A DNA stretch of 64,000 nucleotides from Cordylochernes scorpioides (GCA_030710605.1 CP092880.1:118-64117); one strand, 5' to 3'; positions 31,729 to 43,551 are shown, counted from the first letter of the stretch. Notes: generated from the sequence alone by a model not told the origin. A program made the numbers and translations.

Positions 31729-33560
31729 CAGTGTATTATATTGTATTATAATGGCTTGTACCAGGTGTTCTTGGGATAAGCAAAAAAGTTCAAGTTCCAT
31801 ATTATTTTAAATGTATCATGTGCGAGACTAAATAGTTTGTCTCCAAATTCGATCTGTATCTGTGTATGTGTGTACTCGACCTAAATTAAAATTTCATATA
31901 ACCACAGAATGTTAAAAATTACTATAAGATATTTGAAAAGACCAAAATACCACCATCTCAAAACCTGGCAGAAATCCGTGGAAATAGGCGAGGTCTAACC
32001 GACCACTTTTATATATCAGCGATATGAGGATTATGGTAATCACTGGAATAAGACCTAACTGTGTTTAGGAACAGAAATTTCGAGTCCCATAGCTCAGTCT
32101 CAAATCGAGAATAGACAGTAAATTTTACTTGTATTCCTCTATAAGGCATATTCATAGTGAAGTATGAAAGACAACTGATATTTGATATAGTAAAATGAGA
32201 GAGCAAACGTCTGAATTTGATTAATTTTTTCCGCATTTCATCATTTTATATATTTTAAAATATACATATTCGAAGCTTCAAAGCATTTTATATAAATAAC
32301 AAATGTTTAATAATATTTCTTTTATTATTTTTGAGCTTATTGAAGTAAAATATTTAGTCATAATCATATTGTTCCAAATTCTATTTCATATTGAATTCAA
32401 AATGATGGAGATTATTTTAAAATATATCTCAAACAGATAATATATAATTTAAAAAGGTACATATTATTTTTATTTCATATAAATATTAATATATAAATAT
32501 ATCTTTTATTTTTTTCTATTGTTTTTTCATAAATATTAATATATTGAATTTTAAGGACGCTATAGAAATTTCGTTTCCAATGGTCCAACAATGGGCCAGT
32601 CGGTTGGGAATTGAGGTGGAGGCGGGTCTGCTTTGAGACTCTGTCCGAATTTACTTGTTTCCTCAGATATTGAGGCTTTGTCTTCCTCTCCCCCGACTCT
32701 TTGATCTTTGAGACGGAGTCCATAGCATCGGCAGACCAGTTCCTGGCAGGGCCTGGACCATCAGCTCGGCCGTGAGCGAGTTGGATGCTCTGGTTGTGCC
32801 AGAAGAGTGGAATAGGGCTTCTACGGGAGGCGAAGCGCCACTATAAACAAAGGCTAACGCGCTGAGCAGGTACCTCCTGGGTGGCGTGGAAACCCTTTGC
32901 GAAAATATTCATGACCTGGTCTGGCGATGCATGGACTTTGAATGAGATAAAATGATAAAATTAAATGCCATAAACCATTAACGCTGAAACATAAAAATAA
33001 ATTCAATACACACCAAGTAAGAACATATATAGAGTTACAGATACAAAATAAAATAAAATATCAGCTTAGCCCCAAAATATTTCCACTATTCTACAACAAA
33101 ATCAAACTATATGATAGAATCCATCTATTACAATAGTTGAACGGTCTGGGGATTAAACTGGCGAAACCGATGGGAGAATTCACCAATTGAAAGGTTGCAT
33201 TAAATTCAGTGCCATTTTCAAACTCTCGTTAACCCTCAATCATATACTAGATTTAGCAACAATTAAACGTCGCATTTTGCATCAAAATAAACACCAAAAC
33301 TATGCCTCATCAACCTTGCAGACTCTCTATCTCGGTTAAGTGACAAATTTACATATACCCCTAGAATTAACTAACCACTTTGCCAGCTAAACACCTCTTG
33401 GTTAAATTCTAAAAACTTCACATTCTCCTTGCGAACCACCTGAAATCGAAGGTCTCCCTAGACTGCCAAGGACCATAGCCCGACACCATGGTCTCCTGGT
33501 GAACATTCTGAATTTTACAAAGATAATATTGTGACCTTGATGCTCATCAGAGCCTGCTAG
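31729..33560. repeat. Repeat-unit body, copy B, last part
   Basis: Collinear with 6630-8239 and then with 23762-23968. It includes the GC-rich block (32570-32930). The minus-strand frames at 32009 and 32475 recur in copy A but look like translation of conserved DNA rather than genes. Non-coding. Confidence 0.75.
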
Positions 33561-34714
33561 ATTGAAGAAAACAGATATATAGCAAAGTTTTACGAATAAA
33601 TGAACTCAGTATATTTGGTTAAACTTATACGAATAAAAGATTACACGAGGAGCTTCTTTTCCGTTTAATTGCTAAAAGTTATTGTATCTATGTTGACGGA
33701 AGAGAGGGAAGGGGCCTTTATATATATTTTAGGTCAGCTTCGCCTAAAAATGTTTCCATCCATAAACTTCTCAAATAAAATCAAAGAACAAATTAAAACA
33801 AATCGTCTGGATCTAAAATATAATAATGCATTCATTTGTAGGAAATTTCAACTATTTATGATGCGTATGATCATTTTAAAAACAACTAATTTTCTAGTGT
33901 CTTTACTGCAATGATAAAAATGATGGGAGGGCCTGGCTCATCATCTGTGAATCTACTTAGCGGTTTTGTCAGTTTAAGCTACCATCCGCTTAATTTTTGT
34001 ATTTAGCTGTGTTTTTATATTATATCAATACTGAAGATAAACTATTGGAAAAGGAATTTTAAACAACTATGAACATAAGCTTAAGTATACAATAGAAATA
34101 CAAAAAAATATTTATAAATTCCTAAACAAACTTCGAGCACTGCTCTTCCGCAAACAACAAGTAAAATTCATTTAGACTTAATATAAACATTATGAATTAA
34201 TTCGCCATCTGTTTTACGCAATTTATGATTCATTTGAAAACAAAATCAGATGGAAAATGTGAAATTACATATTCAGAAGTCTATGATAAGGTCATATTAA
34301 CGATCGGATAAAATAATTCTAAAAACTGGTGAAAAACGAGAACAAAACATTTAACATGGAATTCAAGTTTCTGAGCAATCCAGTGAAAGCACCTAATTAC
34401 ATAAAAAACGTTATCACAGCCTAAAAATGGATAGATAATCAAATTTACATCCAAATCAACTTAATACCTCTACAACAAGATAAAAAAAATCCATCTAAAA
34501 GGTCACAAACCCAATAGAAACTCACCTCCCTGCGCCTAAACATCTCCTATGGCTAATTGAAAAGAAATAGATCATTAAAACATAATTGAATCCTACAAAC
34601 TCACAGAAAAATATTTTTTTATAAATAATGACAGAGAGAGACAAATATATTTTATCATTTTTTGTTCATTTTTAATAAACGTCGTTTTTTCAAAACATTG
34701 TTTAATATAATCAA
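33561..34714. other. AT-rich region with diverged palindrome arm
   Basis: No gene is seen. At 33850-34110 there is a diverged copy of the palindrome arm (TCTTTACTGCAATGATAAAAATGATGGGAGGGCCTGGC), in the place where a further repeat unit would start. The rest is AT-rich without recognisable structure. Confidence 0.55.
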
Positions 34715-34882
34715 CTAGCAGGGTGACCCGGGGTACGCCCGGGATTTAGCCGAGTGCTTATCTGCCCAAGTGAATATATATTTGGTTAGAGCATTGCTCA
34801 TCGAGCGAGCGTCTATAAATATTTCGATTTAATTTTTCAAACGACCTTTTTGAAAAGGGTTTTTAACTATATATATATTTTT

Positions 34883-35275
34883 GAAACATGGAAATTATAA
34901 TACTTTAAATAAATAAAAATAGGGTGAACACAAATAAAACATACCAAATATTTCGAATTAGAGCAGTTATTTTAAACGGCGAATTAGATCAGTTATATCT
35001 AAAAATGAAAATATATAAATCTTCAAATCGAGCGAGCGTCTATAAATATTTAGATTTAGATCAAGTATTCTAAACGTATGTGTTATTAAGCGAACTATTA
35101 TTAATAAAATATTGAGAAGATTTAGATTTTAAACGTATTTATAACCTTTTAGTACTTGATAGAGGGCGCTGTTCGTGAGCTAAGTAGAATAATTTGAATT
35201 TATAGTTTTAATAATTGATTTATATATTTTTTAAAATAGCCTATCGTCTTCCCCGTATTTTTTACTTATGTATGG
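34883..35275 (-). repeat. Internal direct repeat of Helitron D, copy 1
   Basis: Matches 35472-35875 at an offset of about 589 bp (GAAACATGGAAATTATAATAC start; GAGGGCGCTGTTCGTGAGC near the end). A one-time internal duplication with the tRNA-like unit between the copies. Confidence 0.85.
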
Positions 35276-35328
35276 AAATTTAGGTACTGTAAAAAAAAAC
35301 TTTGCTTCAATAATATAAAAAAAAAAAC

Positions 35329-35401
35329 ACCCAGGCTAAGTTTCGAACCAAGGTTGTGGAAATACGAAGCCGTACACCTAACCATTAAGCTACACTTTGC
35401 A
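35329..35401 (-). tRNA. Degenerate tRNA-like sequence with T11 terminator
   Basis: On the minus strand: A box TAGCTTAATGGTTAGG, B box GGTTCGAAACT, then T11 (35317-35327) immediately downstream. Stems pair poorly and no anticodon can be assigned. Third tRNA-like unit inside a Helitron in this window. Confidence 0.5.
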
Positions 35402-35471
35402 TCATAAATATGCGCATGTAAAGCTATTTCAGGCCTTACATATTTCTAACGATCTTTTTGAAATAGGTTTT

Positions 35472-35875
35472 GAAACATGGAAATTATAATACTTGAAATA
35501 AATAGAAATAGGGCGAACACAAATAAAACATACCAAATATTCAGAATTGAAGCAGTTATTTTAAACGGCGAATTAGATCAGTTATATCTAAAAATGAAAA
35601 TATATAAATCTTCAAATCGAGCGAGCGTCTATAAATATTTAGATTTAGATCAAGTATTCTAAACGTATGTGTTCTTAAGCGAACTATTATTAATAAAATA
35701 TTGAGAAGATACAGATTTTAAACGTATTTATAACCTTTTAGTACTTGATAGAGGGCGCTGTTCGTGAGCTAAGTAGAATAATTTGAATATATAGTTTTAA
35801 TAATTGATTTATATATTTTTTAAAATAGCCTATCGTCATCCCCGTTATTTTTTACCTATGTATGGAAATTTTGGT
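35472..35875 (-). repeat. Internal direct repeat of Helitron D, copy 2
   Basis: Partner of 34883-35275 with a few substitutions. The small frame at 35477-35662 is present in both but resembles no protein. Confidence 0.85.
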
Positions 35876-35978
35876 TTGAATTAGTGAACTACTGAGAATT
35901 TGTATACCGGACATATAAACCAACAAACAGACATACAAACATTCATTTTTATATATAGAGATTTCTCACTTTCCCCCA

Positions 35979-38602
35979 TCACACTAAAGGATCTCCCAGC
36001 AGTCTCGCGCAGCGCGAGCCGACGTTGTCTGCAATAGCCCGCAGCTCCCAAGCTACCGCCGCGTGTCTTCGGAAGATGAGGAAAGACTTCTTTCCGCTTA
36101 CCCACTTTGCGAGTGTGTCTGCAATGTCGTTACCCACGGTCCCGCTGTGTCCCTTGATCCATGGAAAAGTATACCACCGATGCGTAGGCAATGGCAGGAA
36201 CAACCACTTGCCAATACAGATTTCTCAGGGCACGGTGACCAAAACCAAAGTTAGAGTTGGCGGCTGCGGTCAAACGCGGCAACATGCCGCGGACCTTGGC
36301 GCAGACTTCAACTACATGCTGGTGGAAGGTGAGACGTCGGTCAAACCTTACCCCAAGTACTTTGATTGAGTCGCACCATTGGATTGGCAGTCCGTTGATG
36401 ACCAGGATCCCGGCATGGTTCGAGAAATTTCATACGAGGGTTTAGGAGGACCATAGCCTGACGCTTTTCCACGCAGAGTTCCAGTTTGTGTAATCTACAC
36501 CACCTGGCGATCTTGTTTATGGTTTGTTGGGCCACGGACGCTGACTAGGTCTGCGTCTCGAGACCACCACGACCAGATCATCCGCTTAGGCTTGCGGCGA
36601 AAACATTACTCCTGTAACTCGGCCTGAGGATCTCATCAAAGACGACATTCCAGAGGAAAGGGCCGAGAACCGAGCCCTGGGGACATCTTTTGGAAACTCG
36701 TCTCGACACAGTGCAACCATTCTTGGACATTCTGACATTACGATTGCGTAAAAACGAATTTATTAGATGATAAATATTACTAGGACAAGCGCTTTTGCGC
36801 AACGCCCTGAAGATGCTGGAGTGGAGCACGTTGTCAAAAGCGCCTTTGGCATCAAAGGAAAGGAGAAGACAAGATTTACTATTTTGGATCGACTGGGTGA
36901 TAGTGGATTTAGGTTTAAGAGTGCGGCTGTAGTGGATCTACAAGGCTTAAATCCAAACTGGTTTAAAGGCGCTTTACACATCTTATCGGCCACCTACGAC
37001 AGCCTGGCGAGAACAAGACGCTCAAGGATCTTGCCCAAACCAGGCAGCATCGTGATTGGACGGTGTGATGCGATAAAGTCCTCCCCACTTCGCTTGGGAA
37101 TTAGAATGACGTCCCCCAGCTTCCATGGAGTTGGAAAATTACCAGTGGTTAAGCACTTGTTAAAAATATTCAGAAAAAACGTACGAAAATGTTTTACCAG
37201 TTTCACGATAAGAGCGGGTGGCATGCCGTCACTACCAGGAGAAGATAAGCGAACCTTATCTGCTACCAACAACAACTCGTGTTCAGTAATCAGAGAGTAG
37301 AATCAGAAGTCGGTGGTTTGAGGCAGCTTAGAATTCTGTATGCTGGCATGGTATCGGGCGGGATGCGCCCGAAATAGTGTCCTAAAACGTAATTTAGTGT
37401 GTCCCGCGGACCTTCAGTGAAGCCAACCAACTGGGAGAGCTGAGAGAGATTTGCGCTTAAGTTTCCCTTGATGAAACTGTAGATTCCACCCCAAGGGCTG
37501 ATTTCGCAACGCGAACAGGCTTTCCTCTATACTTCTTTCTTAGCCAGCCTCCTTGCGCGGCGATATCTTCCAGCACACTCTTAACGACTCCGCGTGCCTT
37601 CTTGAAGGCCCGCTGCGCCTTTTGTATGACCCTTTTGAGAGGGTTCAAGTCAGGTTTCCACAAAGAGATAGACTTAAAGTATTTATCGCTTTTGGGACGG
37701 GAGGGAATAGTGCTTAAGCATGTTTGAAAAAACCTCCTCACCAAGAAATTAATTACATCGTCGAGGGAGGATGAGTCGCGCACGTTCTCTAAAAAAGAAT
37801 TGATTTTTCTGCTTTAATGCTGAGGTGCTCGAAGACTTTCTCCCAGTCGACGCGGCCAAAGCTGAAGTATATATCGGAGAATTTGTTCAGCTTGAACCTA
37901 GTGTTATCAGGGAAAGAGGGAGCGAAATTTATATTGAAGACGAGGCGTTTGTGGTCGGACAACTCCTGGTACTAAGGATGCCAATCAGTAACGCTATTTA
38001 CAAGGCCAGCACTACAGCAGGTGATGTCGATGGAAGAAGAGAAATTGCGCTCCTCTCACGTCACCGCGCCGTGCGTGTTAAGCACGTGTAAATAGTTGGT
38101 ATCAATAAAGTTTTCAACAAGGTCTCTCTTAGCTGAGCGGAACCCGAGTACCCGAGATTTGTCTGACCACCTAAAAGATTCTACATTTAGGTCGCCGCAA
38201 AAAATAAGCTCGTCGTATTTTAGAGAATTTAGGCAAAGGTTAATCTTATCTAGAAGAGCGGCGGTGTCACATGATGGCTGAAGGTAAACATTGCACAGAA
38301 GAATACATGTATCACTTAACTCACATGACAAACACGACATTAACACTGGACAAGTGGGACAAATGGACAAATTTCAGGTTAGGATTTGCCACAATTCTCA
38401 TAGCTCCAAGTCTAGGTTCAGTAATTGGTGCATAGAAAACTCTGCTAGAAGGGATTGGCAGCGATGGAATTTTGACACGCGCGACTGGGAGCTCTTGTAA
38501 AAGCAGCAAATCTATGTTCTCCTCACGACAATCATTTAACACGGGAAAAAAACAAGGCGGAGAGCGTCTTACATTGACTTGTAGGCACTTGTAAACATTC
38601 AT
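35979..38602 (-). pseudogene. Non-LTR ORF2: endonuclease - RT - RNase H, broken
   Basis: ATG at 38602 directly follows the ORF1 stop (TGA-ATG). APE-type endonuclease pieces: LQVNVRRS, LLLLQELP and FCGDLNVESFRWSD, with a frame change near 38340. The linker is rich in Lys/Arg (37783-37457). RT: SSPGSDGMPPALI, WKLGDVILIPKR, HRPITMLPGLGK, QFGFKPCRSTTAAL, CPQGSVLGPFLWN and IARWCRLHKLEL, spread over several frames; the YADD-type motif falls in the damaged 36540-36600 stretch. RNase H tail: WIKGHSGTVGNDIADTLA. Many indels and stops make it dead. Confidence 0.88.
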
Positions 38603-39151
38603 TTTGCCATTAACTTATTGAACTGATCCTGGGTATCTCGCATGTGCTTGCACATCATGGAGTTGACATTGTGCTTGTCACCGCACTTGTGACACTTGAG
38701 CGCGTTTTTTGTGTTCACAGGCAGAGGTAAGATATGCACTTGCACAGTTAGCGCACTTGGGCGTTTTGGTACACTTTTTACCATCTGTTTGCGTCCTATG
38801 TGAGAGGCTACCACAGATACCACATGGGAAGACGCGCTTTGTCCGGGCGAGCCTGAGGGACAGAAAGTCAATAGTGACGCGACCACGTGCTAAAAGAGCT
38901 TCCTTAATACCCTTGGTTATCTCCGTAATAGCGGTGGAAGGCGAACCTTCCTTCTTAATGAGTTTAACCAGTTTCAAACCGCCGCTGTTATTGGTCAACT
39001 GCGGGGCTATCACAGGATTAGTAGATAGGTCAGACACCAGTTCAGACTCGGTTTTCTCGGCAGGGATTCCGAAAATGGCCAGTCTGGGTTTAAATGTTGG
39101 GTTTGGTAGAACTTTAAGACCGTCAATGTTGGCGTTCTTAATTCCATCCAC
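38599..39151 (-). pseudogene. Non-LTR ORF1 (gag-like), one frameshift
   Basis: Nucleic-acid-binding protein of the RNP. N-part (KPRLAIFGIPAEKTESELV) resembles an RRM-like region of this group. Three CCHC-like clusters: CGICGSLSH...C, CANCASAYLTSACEH and CHKCGDKHNVNSMMC. The frame changes at an A6 run (plus-strand T6, 38705-38710) between clusters 2 and 3; one base fewer would keep the frame. Start uncertain: the true N-terminus may lie beyond 39160. Confidence 0.78.
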
Positions 39152-39206
39152 AAACCTCTTTGATTCTGAATCTGTTTATGAAAAATAGAATGTGCTATTT
39201 CATATA

Positions 39207-39364
39207 CAGTAGAGCCTCCCTGTAAAGGACACCTAATTGAAGAGCTAAAGTGTCCTCTAGGGAGAGGTGTCCTTTTCTGGAGAGTTGCTAAATTGTAAAA
39301 ATAGTAATTTTTAAATGAAAACTGTCCTTTGTGGAGAGGTGTCCGATAAAGAGAGATTCTACTG
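39207..39364. mobile_element. Tc1/mariner-type MITE
   Basis: 158 bp with TIRs CAGTAGAGCCTCCCT and AGAGAGATTCTACTG, flanked by TA (39205-39206 and 39365-39366). The interior has a repeated GGAGAGGTGTCC motif. The CAGTAGA-type end recalls pogo/Tigger ends. No coding. Confidence 0.88.
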
Positions 39365-39699
39365 TATACAAAAATAAGCTTTTTTTCTGTTTGATCATAG
39401 CTATTTATAATTGGATACAAAGTGGGGTTCCTCAGTAGAGAAACCAGAGATTTTGTCAATTCCATCTCCAGATCTCATTGGATAGGCTTGATAGAGCGCC
39501 TATATCTATCTCTGCTGGTGTTTGAGGTGGGACTAGCTGGAGATGTAGATAATTCTATGATATCGACGTAACTACCTTTATTCCTCTGATAAATGTCTTG
39601 TTTCTTATTAAAGTTTCAATGTGTGTTTGCTGCGATAGCTCCCAATGGTTTTTATTTCATATAAATTAAAAAATAAATGTTTTTAATATAGATATGTTG
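39365..39699. other. Unassigned spacer
   Basis: No gene or repeat recognised between the MITE and the minisatellite. Confidence 0.5.
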
Positions 39700-40306
39700 G
39701 TTGTTTCAGTTCTTCAATGGTGGTGCCCAGACTATCGAGTAGGAATAGATAGTTAGACAGATAGGGAGGCTGTGTTGTGTGTTTACAGTTCTTCAATGGT
39801 GGAGCCCAGACTACCGAGTAGGTATAGATAGTTAGACAGATAGGGAGGCTGTGTTGTGTGTTTTCAGTTCTTCAATGGTGGAGCCCAGACTACCGAGCAG
39901 GTATAGATAGTTAGACAGATAGAGAGGCTGTGTTGTGTGTTTTCAGTTCTTCAATGGTGGAGCCCAGACTACCGAGTAGGTATAGATAGTTAGACAGATA
40001 GAGAGGCTGTGTTGTGTGTTTTCAGTTCTTCAATGGTGGAGCCCAGACTACCGAGTAGGTATAGTTAGACAGATAGGGAGGCTGCGTTTTGTGTTTTCAG
40101 TTCTTCAATGGCTGAGCCCAGACTACAGAGTAGGTATTGATAGCTAGAGAGGGAGAAGGCTGTGTTGTGTGTTTTCAGTTCTTCAAAGGTGGAGCCCAGA
40201 CTACCTAGTAGGTATAGATAGTTAGACAGAGAGGGAGGAGGCTGTGTTTTGTGTTTTCAGTTCTTCAATGGTGGAGCGCAGACTGCCGAGTAAGTATAAA
40301 TAGTTT
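39700..40306 (+). repeat. Minisatellite, 8 units of ~79 bp
   Basis: Units start with CAGTTCTTCAATGGTGGAGC at 39707, 39786, 39865, 39944, 40023, 40098, 40176 and 40258. The first five are spaced exactly 79 bp and are most alike; the last three are 75-82 bp and more diverged. No frame is conserved through the array. Confidence 0.96.
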
Positions 40307-41120
40307 CTAACTTTCTGCGTGCAGATACCCTACCCAGATATCCCTTTTATAGTTAGGGAGATACTTCCTGAGAGCCAACCATTAGTAGAATGACCCCTCA
40401 GCCCTGAGGAACGAGGTCTAGCTTTACCATGTACGCAAGACTGTGGTGTCGAGACTCTCTTCGGATGAATCTGGCCACAGTCGAGTACGAGCGGGCATAT
40501 ATACCTCAAGTACGATAAGGGAGATCAGAGTGGGTGTCAAACATTCGAAACCGGTTCGCGCACAATGATGGAAGTCTCCACGTGTCTTACCCGTGTGTTT
40601 CAGGCGGTCCCATGTTCTCTACCTTCTCGTGGTGGGACTGTTAAGGGGGCTGCTGCTCGCCATGTATCTCTATAGTACCCATCTTGTGTACCTATCTATA
40701 GTACACGCCATGTGTACGCACGACACTACACTATATAAAAGAGCAGCGGCCCCCGACCAAAGAGAACGAAGAGCCAAGTTACTCCTTCAGTCAATAACCT
40801 ACTGTGTCGCGCAGATATCTCCAATGAGTTCTCCAAATAGTAACCTTAGCAACTTTCCTCAAAGCTGAAATATCTTCGGTTGAAACTTTAACCTTTGTGT
40901 CATGTTTGCAGATATAGATTTGAGCTTAAAACCATCTGGTCTACTTAAAGTTAGCATCATCTCATTCACTCAATAAACTACTTCCTGATCTTACAGGTTC
41001 TCGAGAGATAGCGGCCTCACGTGTCACGAGCCAGTAAAGGGAGGAAATACGATAGCTAACACCAGCAACATAGATCAACTTGCCCATCTCGGTAGTCAGT
41101 ATCACAGACGATTATCTTAC
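40307..41120 (+). promoter_or_regulatory. LTR- or promoter-like region (TATA, AATAAA)
   Basis: CTATATAAAAGAGCAGC at 40731-40747 looks like a TATA box, followed by GC-rich leader-like sequence and, 240 bp on, TCAATAAACTAC (40970). This is the layout of a retrotransposon LTR (U3-R-U5). No ends or second copy are seen, and the frame at 40593-40868 has no family resemblance. The minisatellite just upstream could belong to the same U3. Confidence 0.35.
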
Positions 41121-41788
41121 TTAGAACTTGACGGAAGCTAACCACCTGAAACACGTGAATACTGTTATAAAACTGGACAACAAGGTCTCAGTTGTAAATA
41201 TCATCAATTATACTATTTATGGATGTGCTGAATATCACACAATAAAACACATATATAGAAAGAAACCCTCAATAAATAGAGTCAAAGGTCAAAGCATTTC
41301 TATGATACATGTCAACATGTCAACTAAACATTGATTTAACCTGTTCCCTGATATTTGGCCATATATCATTGAAAAAAATACAGAATTTTCAGGATGACCC
41401 AATATAATGTCTATTCGGATACTTGGAAACCTATTGTATGCTTTTAAAACATGAACAATTACAGAAATTTTCAATGAAGATTATTCTTTATTGATTTCTT
41501 GTCCATAGGTATATGCGTTATTGATTTGCATATTCTTCTAAATACAGTGGAATCTCATTACGAAAGTTTCTTTTATAACATCAACTTGTTATACCATCAT
41601 AATCACAAGGGCCTAAGTTTGTGTTCCAATTGTTTTAAACAGTGTGTGGAATAATGGAGATCCATTTCCGGACGCCGTCCGGACGGCTCGGGTGACTGTT
41701 CATATAAGATTATATATGGTTAAATACAAAATTGAAAAAATATGAATAAAATAGATTAAATAATGATAAATATATGAATAAATAGATA
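41121..41788. other. AT-rich region with MITE traces
   Basis: It contains a piece of the fold-back MITE (41319-41365, ACTAAACATTGATTTAACCTGTTCCCTGATATTTGGCC; compare 63023-63062). A degenerate CAGTGGAATCTCATTACG end near 41545 could be a pogo-type terminus. No gene. Confidence 0.5.
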
Positions 41789-42406
41789 TCTTCTATATAT
41801 ATATATATAAATCAATGTTTGTATGTTTGTTTGTTTGTATGTCCGGTATACAAATTCGCAGTAGTTCACTAATTCAAACCAAAATTTCCATACATAGGTA
41901 AAAAAATACGGGAAGACGATCGGCTATTTTAAAAATATATATAAATCAATTATTAAAACTATATATTCAAATTATTCTACTTAGCTCACGAACAGCGCCC
42001 TCTATCAAATATTATATTTAATTATGCTGATGCAAACAAATAGATAATGCTAATAACAAACCATTATAAAAAAATCTTATCTAAATATATATTGTGGCGA
42101 AGAAATATTTTAGTATTTAATTTAATATTATTCAATGAAAATATATTCAACAGATTATAAAAATATATATTAATCTGTTTTTGTGAAATCATCTTAAAAT
42201 ATTTCTTTGCTTACTTGCTTAAGATTCTCTAGCTGTAAATAGTTTTGGGCTGACCTGTTAATAATTGCCGTCTCGTCGCTGTGACGTCATCAATAAATAC
42301 TTTTACACCTTAGGATATTTCAAGGCTTGATTTCTACGCTACAATATCACTCGGGTAGATATGCACACGGGTCAATCCCGGGGCGAAGCCCGGGTCACCC
42401 GTCTAG
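41789..42406 (+). mobile_element. Non-autonomous Helitron E with inserted solo LTR
   Basis: 5' TCTTCTATATATATATATAAATC after A (41788). 3' hairpin (CCCGGGGCGAAGCCCGGG), spacer, CTAG (42403-42406), T. Homologous to the 5' end of Helitron D (GTCCGGTATACAAATTCGCAGTAGTTCAC; GAACAGCGCCCTCTATC). It carries a solo LTR of the gag-only element. Confidence 0.85.
42093..42343 (+). repeat. Solo LTR of the gag-only family
   Basis: 251 bp, TGTGGCGAAG...TACGCTACA, slightly diverged from the LTRs at 8526/10270 and flanked by ATAT on both sides. Intra-element LTR recombination is the usual origin. Confidence 0.93.
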
Positions 42407-43289
42407 TAAATATATAAAATAATTGATAAATATATACAAGTCGTCATTGGTAGCGCCAACCGCGGGAAAGACTCCGCATCCGATGGATTGCGAGAGATCT
42501 TTCCCACAAAGAGGGCAGGTATATAAGATGAGAGAGAGATAGAGTAAAATAATATAACAACTTATCCCAAGGTAAAATAATAATAATGAGAGTGGTCAGC
42601 CACCGAAGCGTTTTCCTTATTTGCAGATAAGATTCCGAGAACCCCTCACACCTGTGGTCGTCCCCGGAGTCCAGTGATGATTAACAGGTGTCCCATGGAG
42701 CTTCCTGTGGTTGTAGAGCTACTTGATAATATTCTGCCTCTGTTATTCTATCCACTACACTCAACAGCTAACAACTCATTACAAATTTATTAGATTTTAA
42801 ACCGACATCACATGGTTGAAAAAAGATTAATCATAAATGAGAAATATGAAATACTCTATATAGGGGAAAATTTTTCTTCTGATATATCGGGCTGGCTGAT
42901 CGCTCACTTTCCTCTGACAAGACCAGCTGTCGTTATTGACCCGTTTGTGTAACGGGCTGTTGTTCTAGTACAGGGGCCGTCAACATTTTGAGTCAGAAGA
43001 ATAAAAAAATACAATTTATAAATTTCAAAGTTTCTAAAGAACTTGTTCCACACTCGTGAGCGCGCGCGCGGTAAATATACTTATTCCTAGGAGGGTGATG
43101 GCTGTTTGGAACCTATAAAGGTAGTAGGTGTCTGTGGTGGTCAACAGTTTGGTCTTCCTCGTGGCAATGTGGGCAGGTAGTGTCGTCTTTAGATATTTTT
43201 TCAGAATGGCTTTGACAAAGCCGTGCCCTGTGAGGATTTTAAAAGAATGTTTTATTTTAAAAATAATATTACGCCTCTAAAATAGTTTT
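42407..43289. other. Unassigned region
   Basis: No gene recognised. It includes a (GC)n-like GCGCGCGCGCGG at 43061-43072 and a first copy of GCCGTGCCCTGTGAGGATT (43220-43238), repeated at 43552. Confidence 0.5.
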
Positions 43290-43551
43290 GTAAAGTATTT
43301 ATTAAATTTATTATTTTTATTAACAGAGTGGTCATTTTTATATTTTGCTACTCTGTAAATTTCCCCCGTGGCTTATCTTTTGTTTACATTTCATAGTTTG
43401 TTCTTGCCTGAAATAAATTGCTGTCTCATCCTGAAGTTTTTGTCTTCCCTAATTTTCCACTTGACATTTTGGTGGAGATGCTGGGTAAGTTAGGGAAGAC
43501 AAACTGAAGACCGCCGAGAAGACCTTGAAGCCATGGGTGCTGTGATCTACA
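43290..43551 (+). mobile_element. TRIM fragment (LTR plus start of interior)
   Basis: LTR 43290-43466 and 85 bp of interior match 25771-26035. It then ends abruptly at a 19-bp direct repeat (43552-43570), also found at 43220-43238. No second LTR. Confidence 0.82.

Larger units (their letters stand above)
34715..35961 (-). mobile_element. Non-autonomous Helitron D, both ends intact
   Basis: 5' end (minus) TCTCTATATATAAAAATG from 35961 with A before it. 3' end CTAG (34715-34718) with T after it, preceded by a hairpin (CCCGGGCGTACCCCGGG). This A^TC...CTAG^T layout is the Helitron signature. No Rep/helicase. The interior has a ~390-bp direct duplication and a tRNA-like unit. It is inserted at the 3' end of the non-LTR element. 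The 5' part is shared with Helitron E. Confidence 0.88.
35962..39160 (-). mobile_element. Non-LTR retrotransposon, I/R1-type, broken
   Basis: Minus-strand order: ORF1 with CCHC knuckles, ORF2 with endonuclease, RT and RNase H. The RNase H and three ORF1 knuckles suggest the I/LOA/R1 group. The 3' end is cut by the Helitron D junction at 35961/35962, so no tail is visible. GC content is higher than in the flanks. Confidence 0.85.

Noticed and set aside
39700-40306. Regularly spaced repeats as a CRISPR-like array
   Set aside because: Whole 79-bp units repeat without unique spacers, and the surroundings are eukaryotic; this is a minisatellite.
40593-40868. 91-codon plus-strand frame as a gene
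   Set aside because: No recognisable motif; it spans the TATA-like and leader-like part of an LTR-like region.
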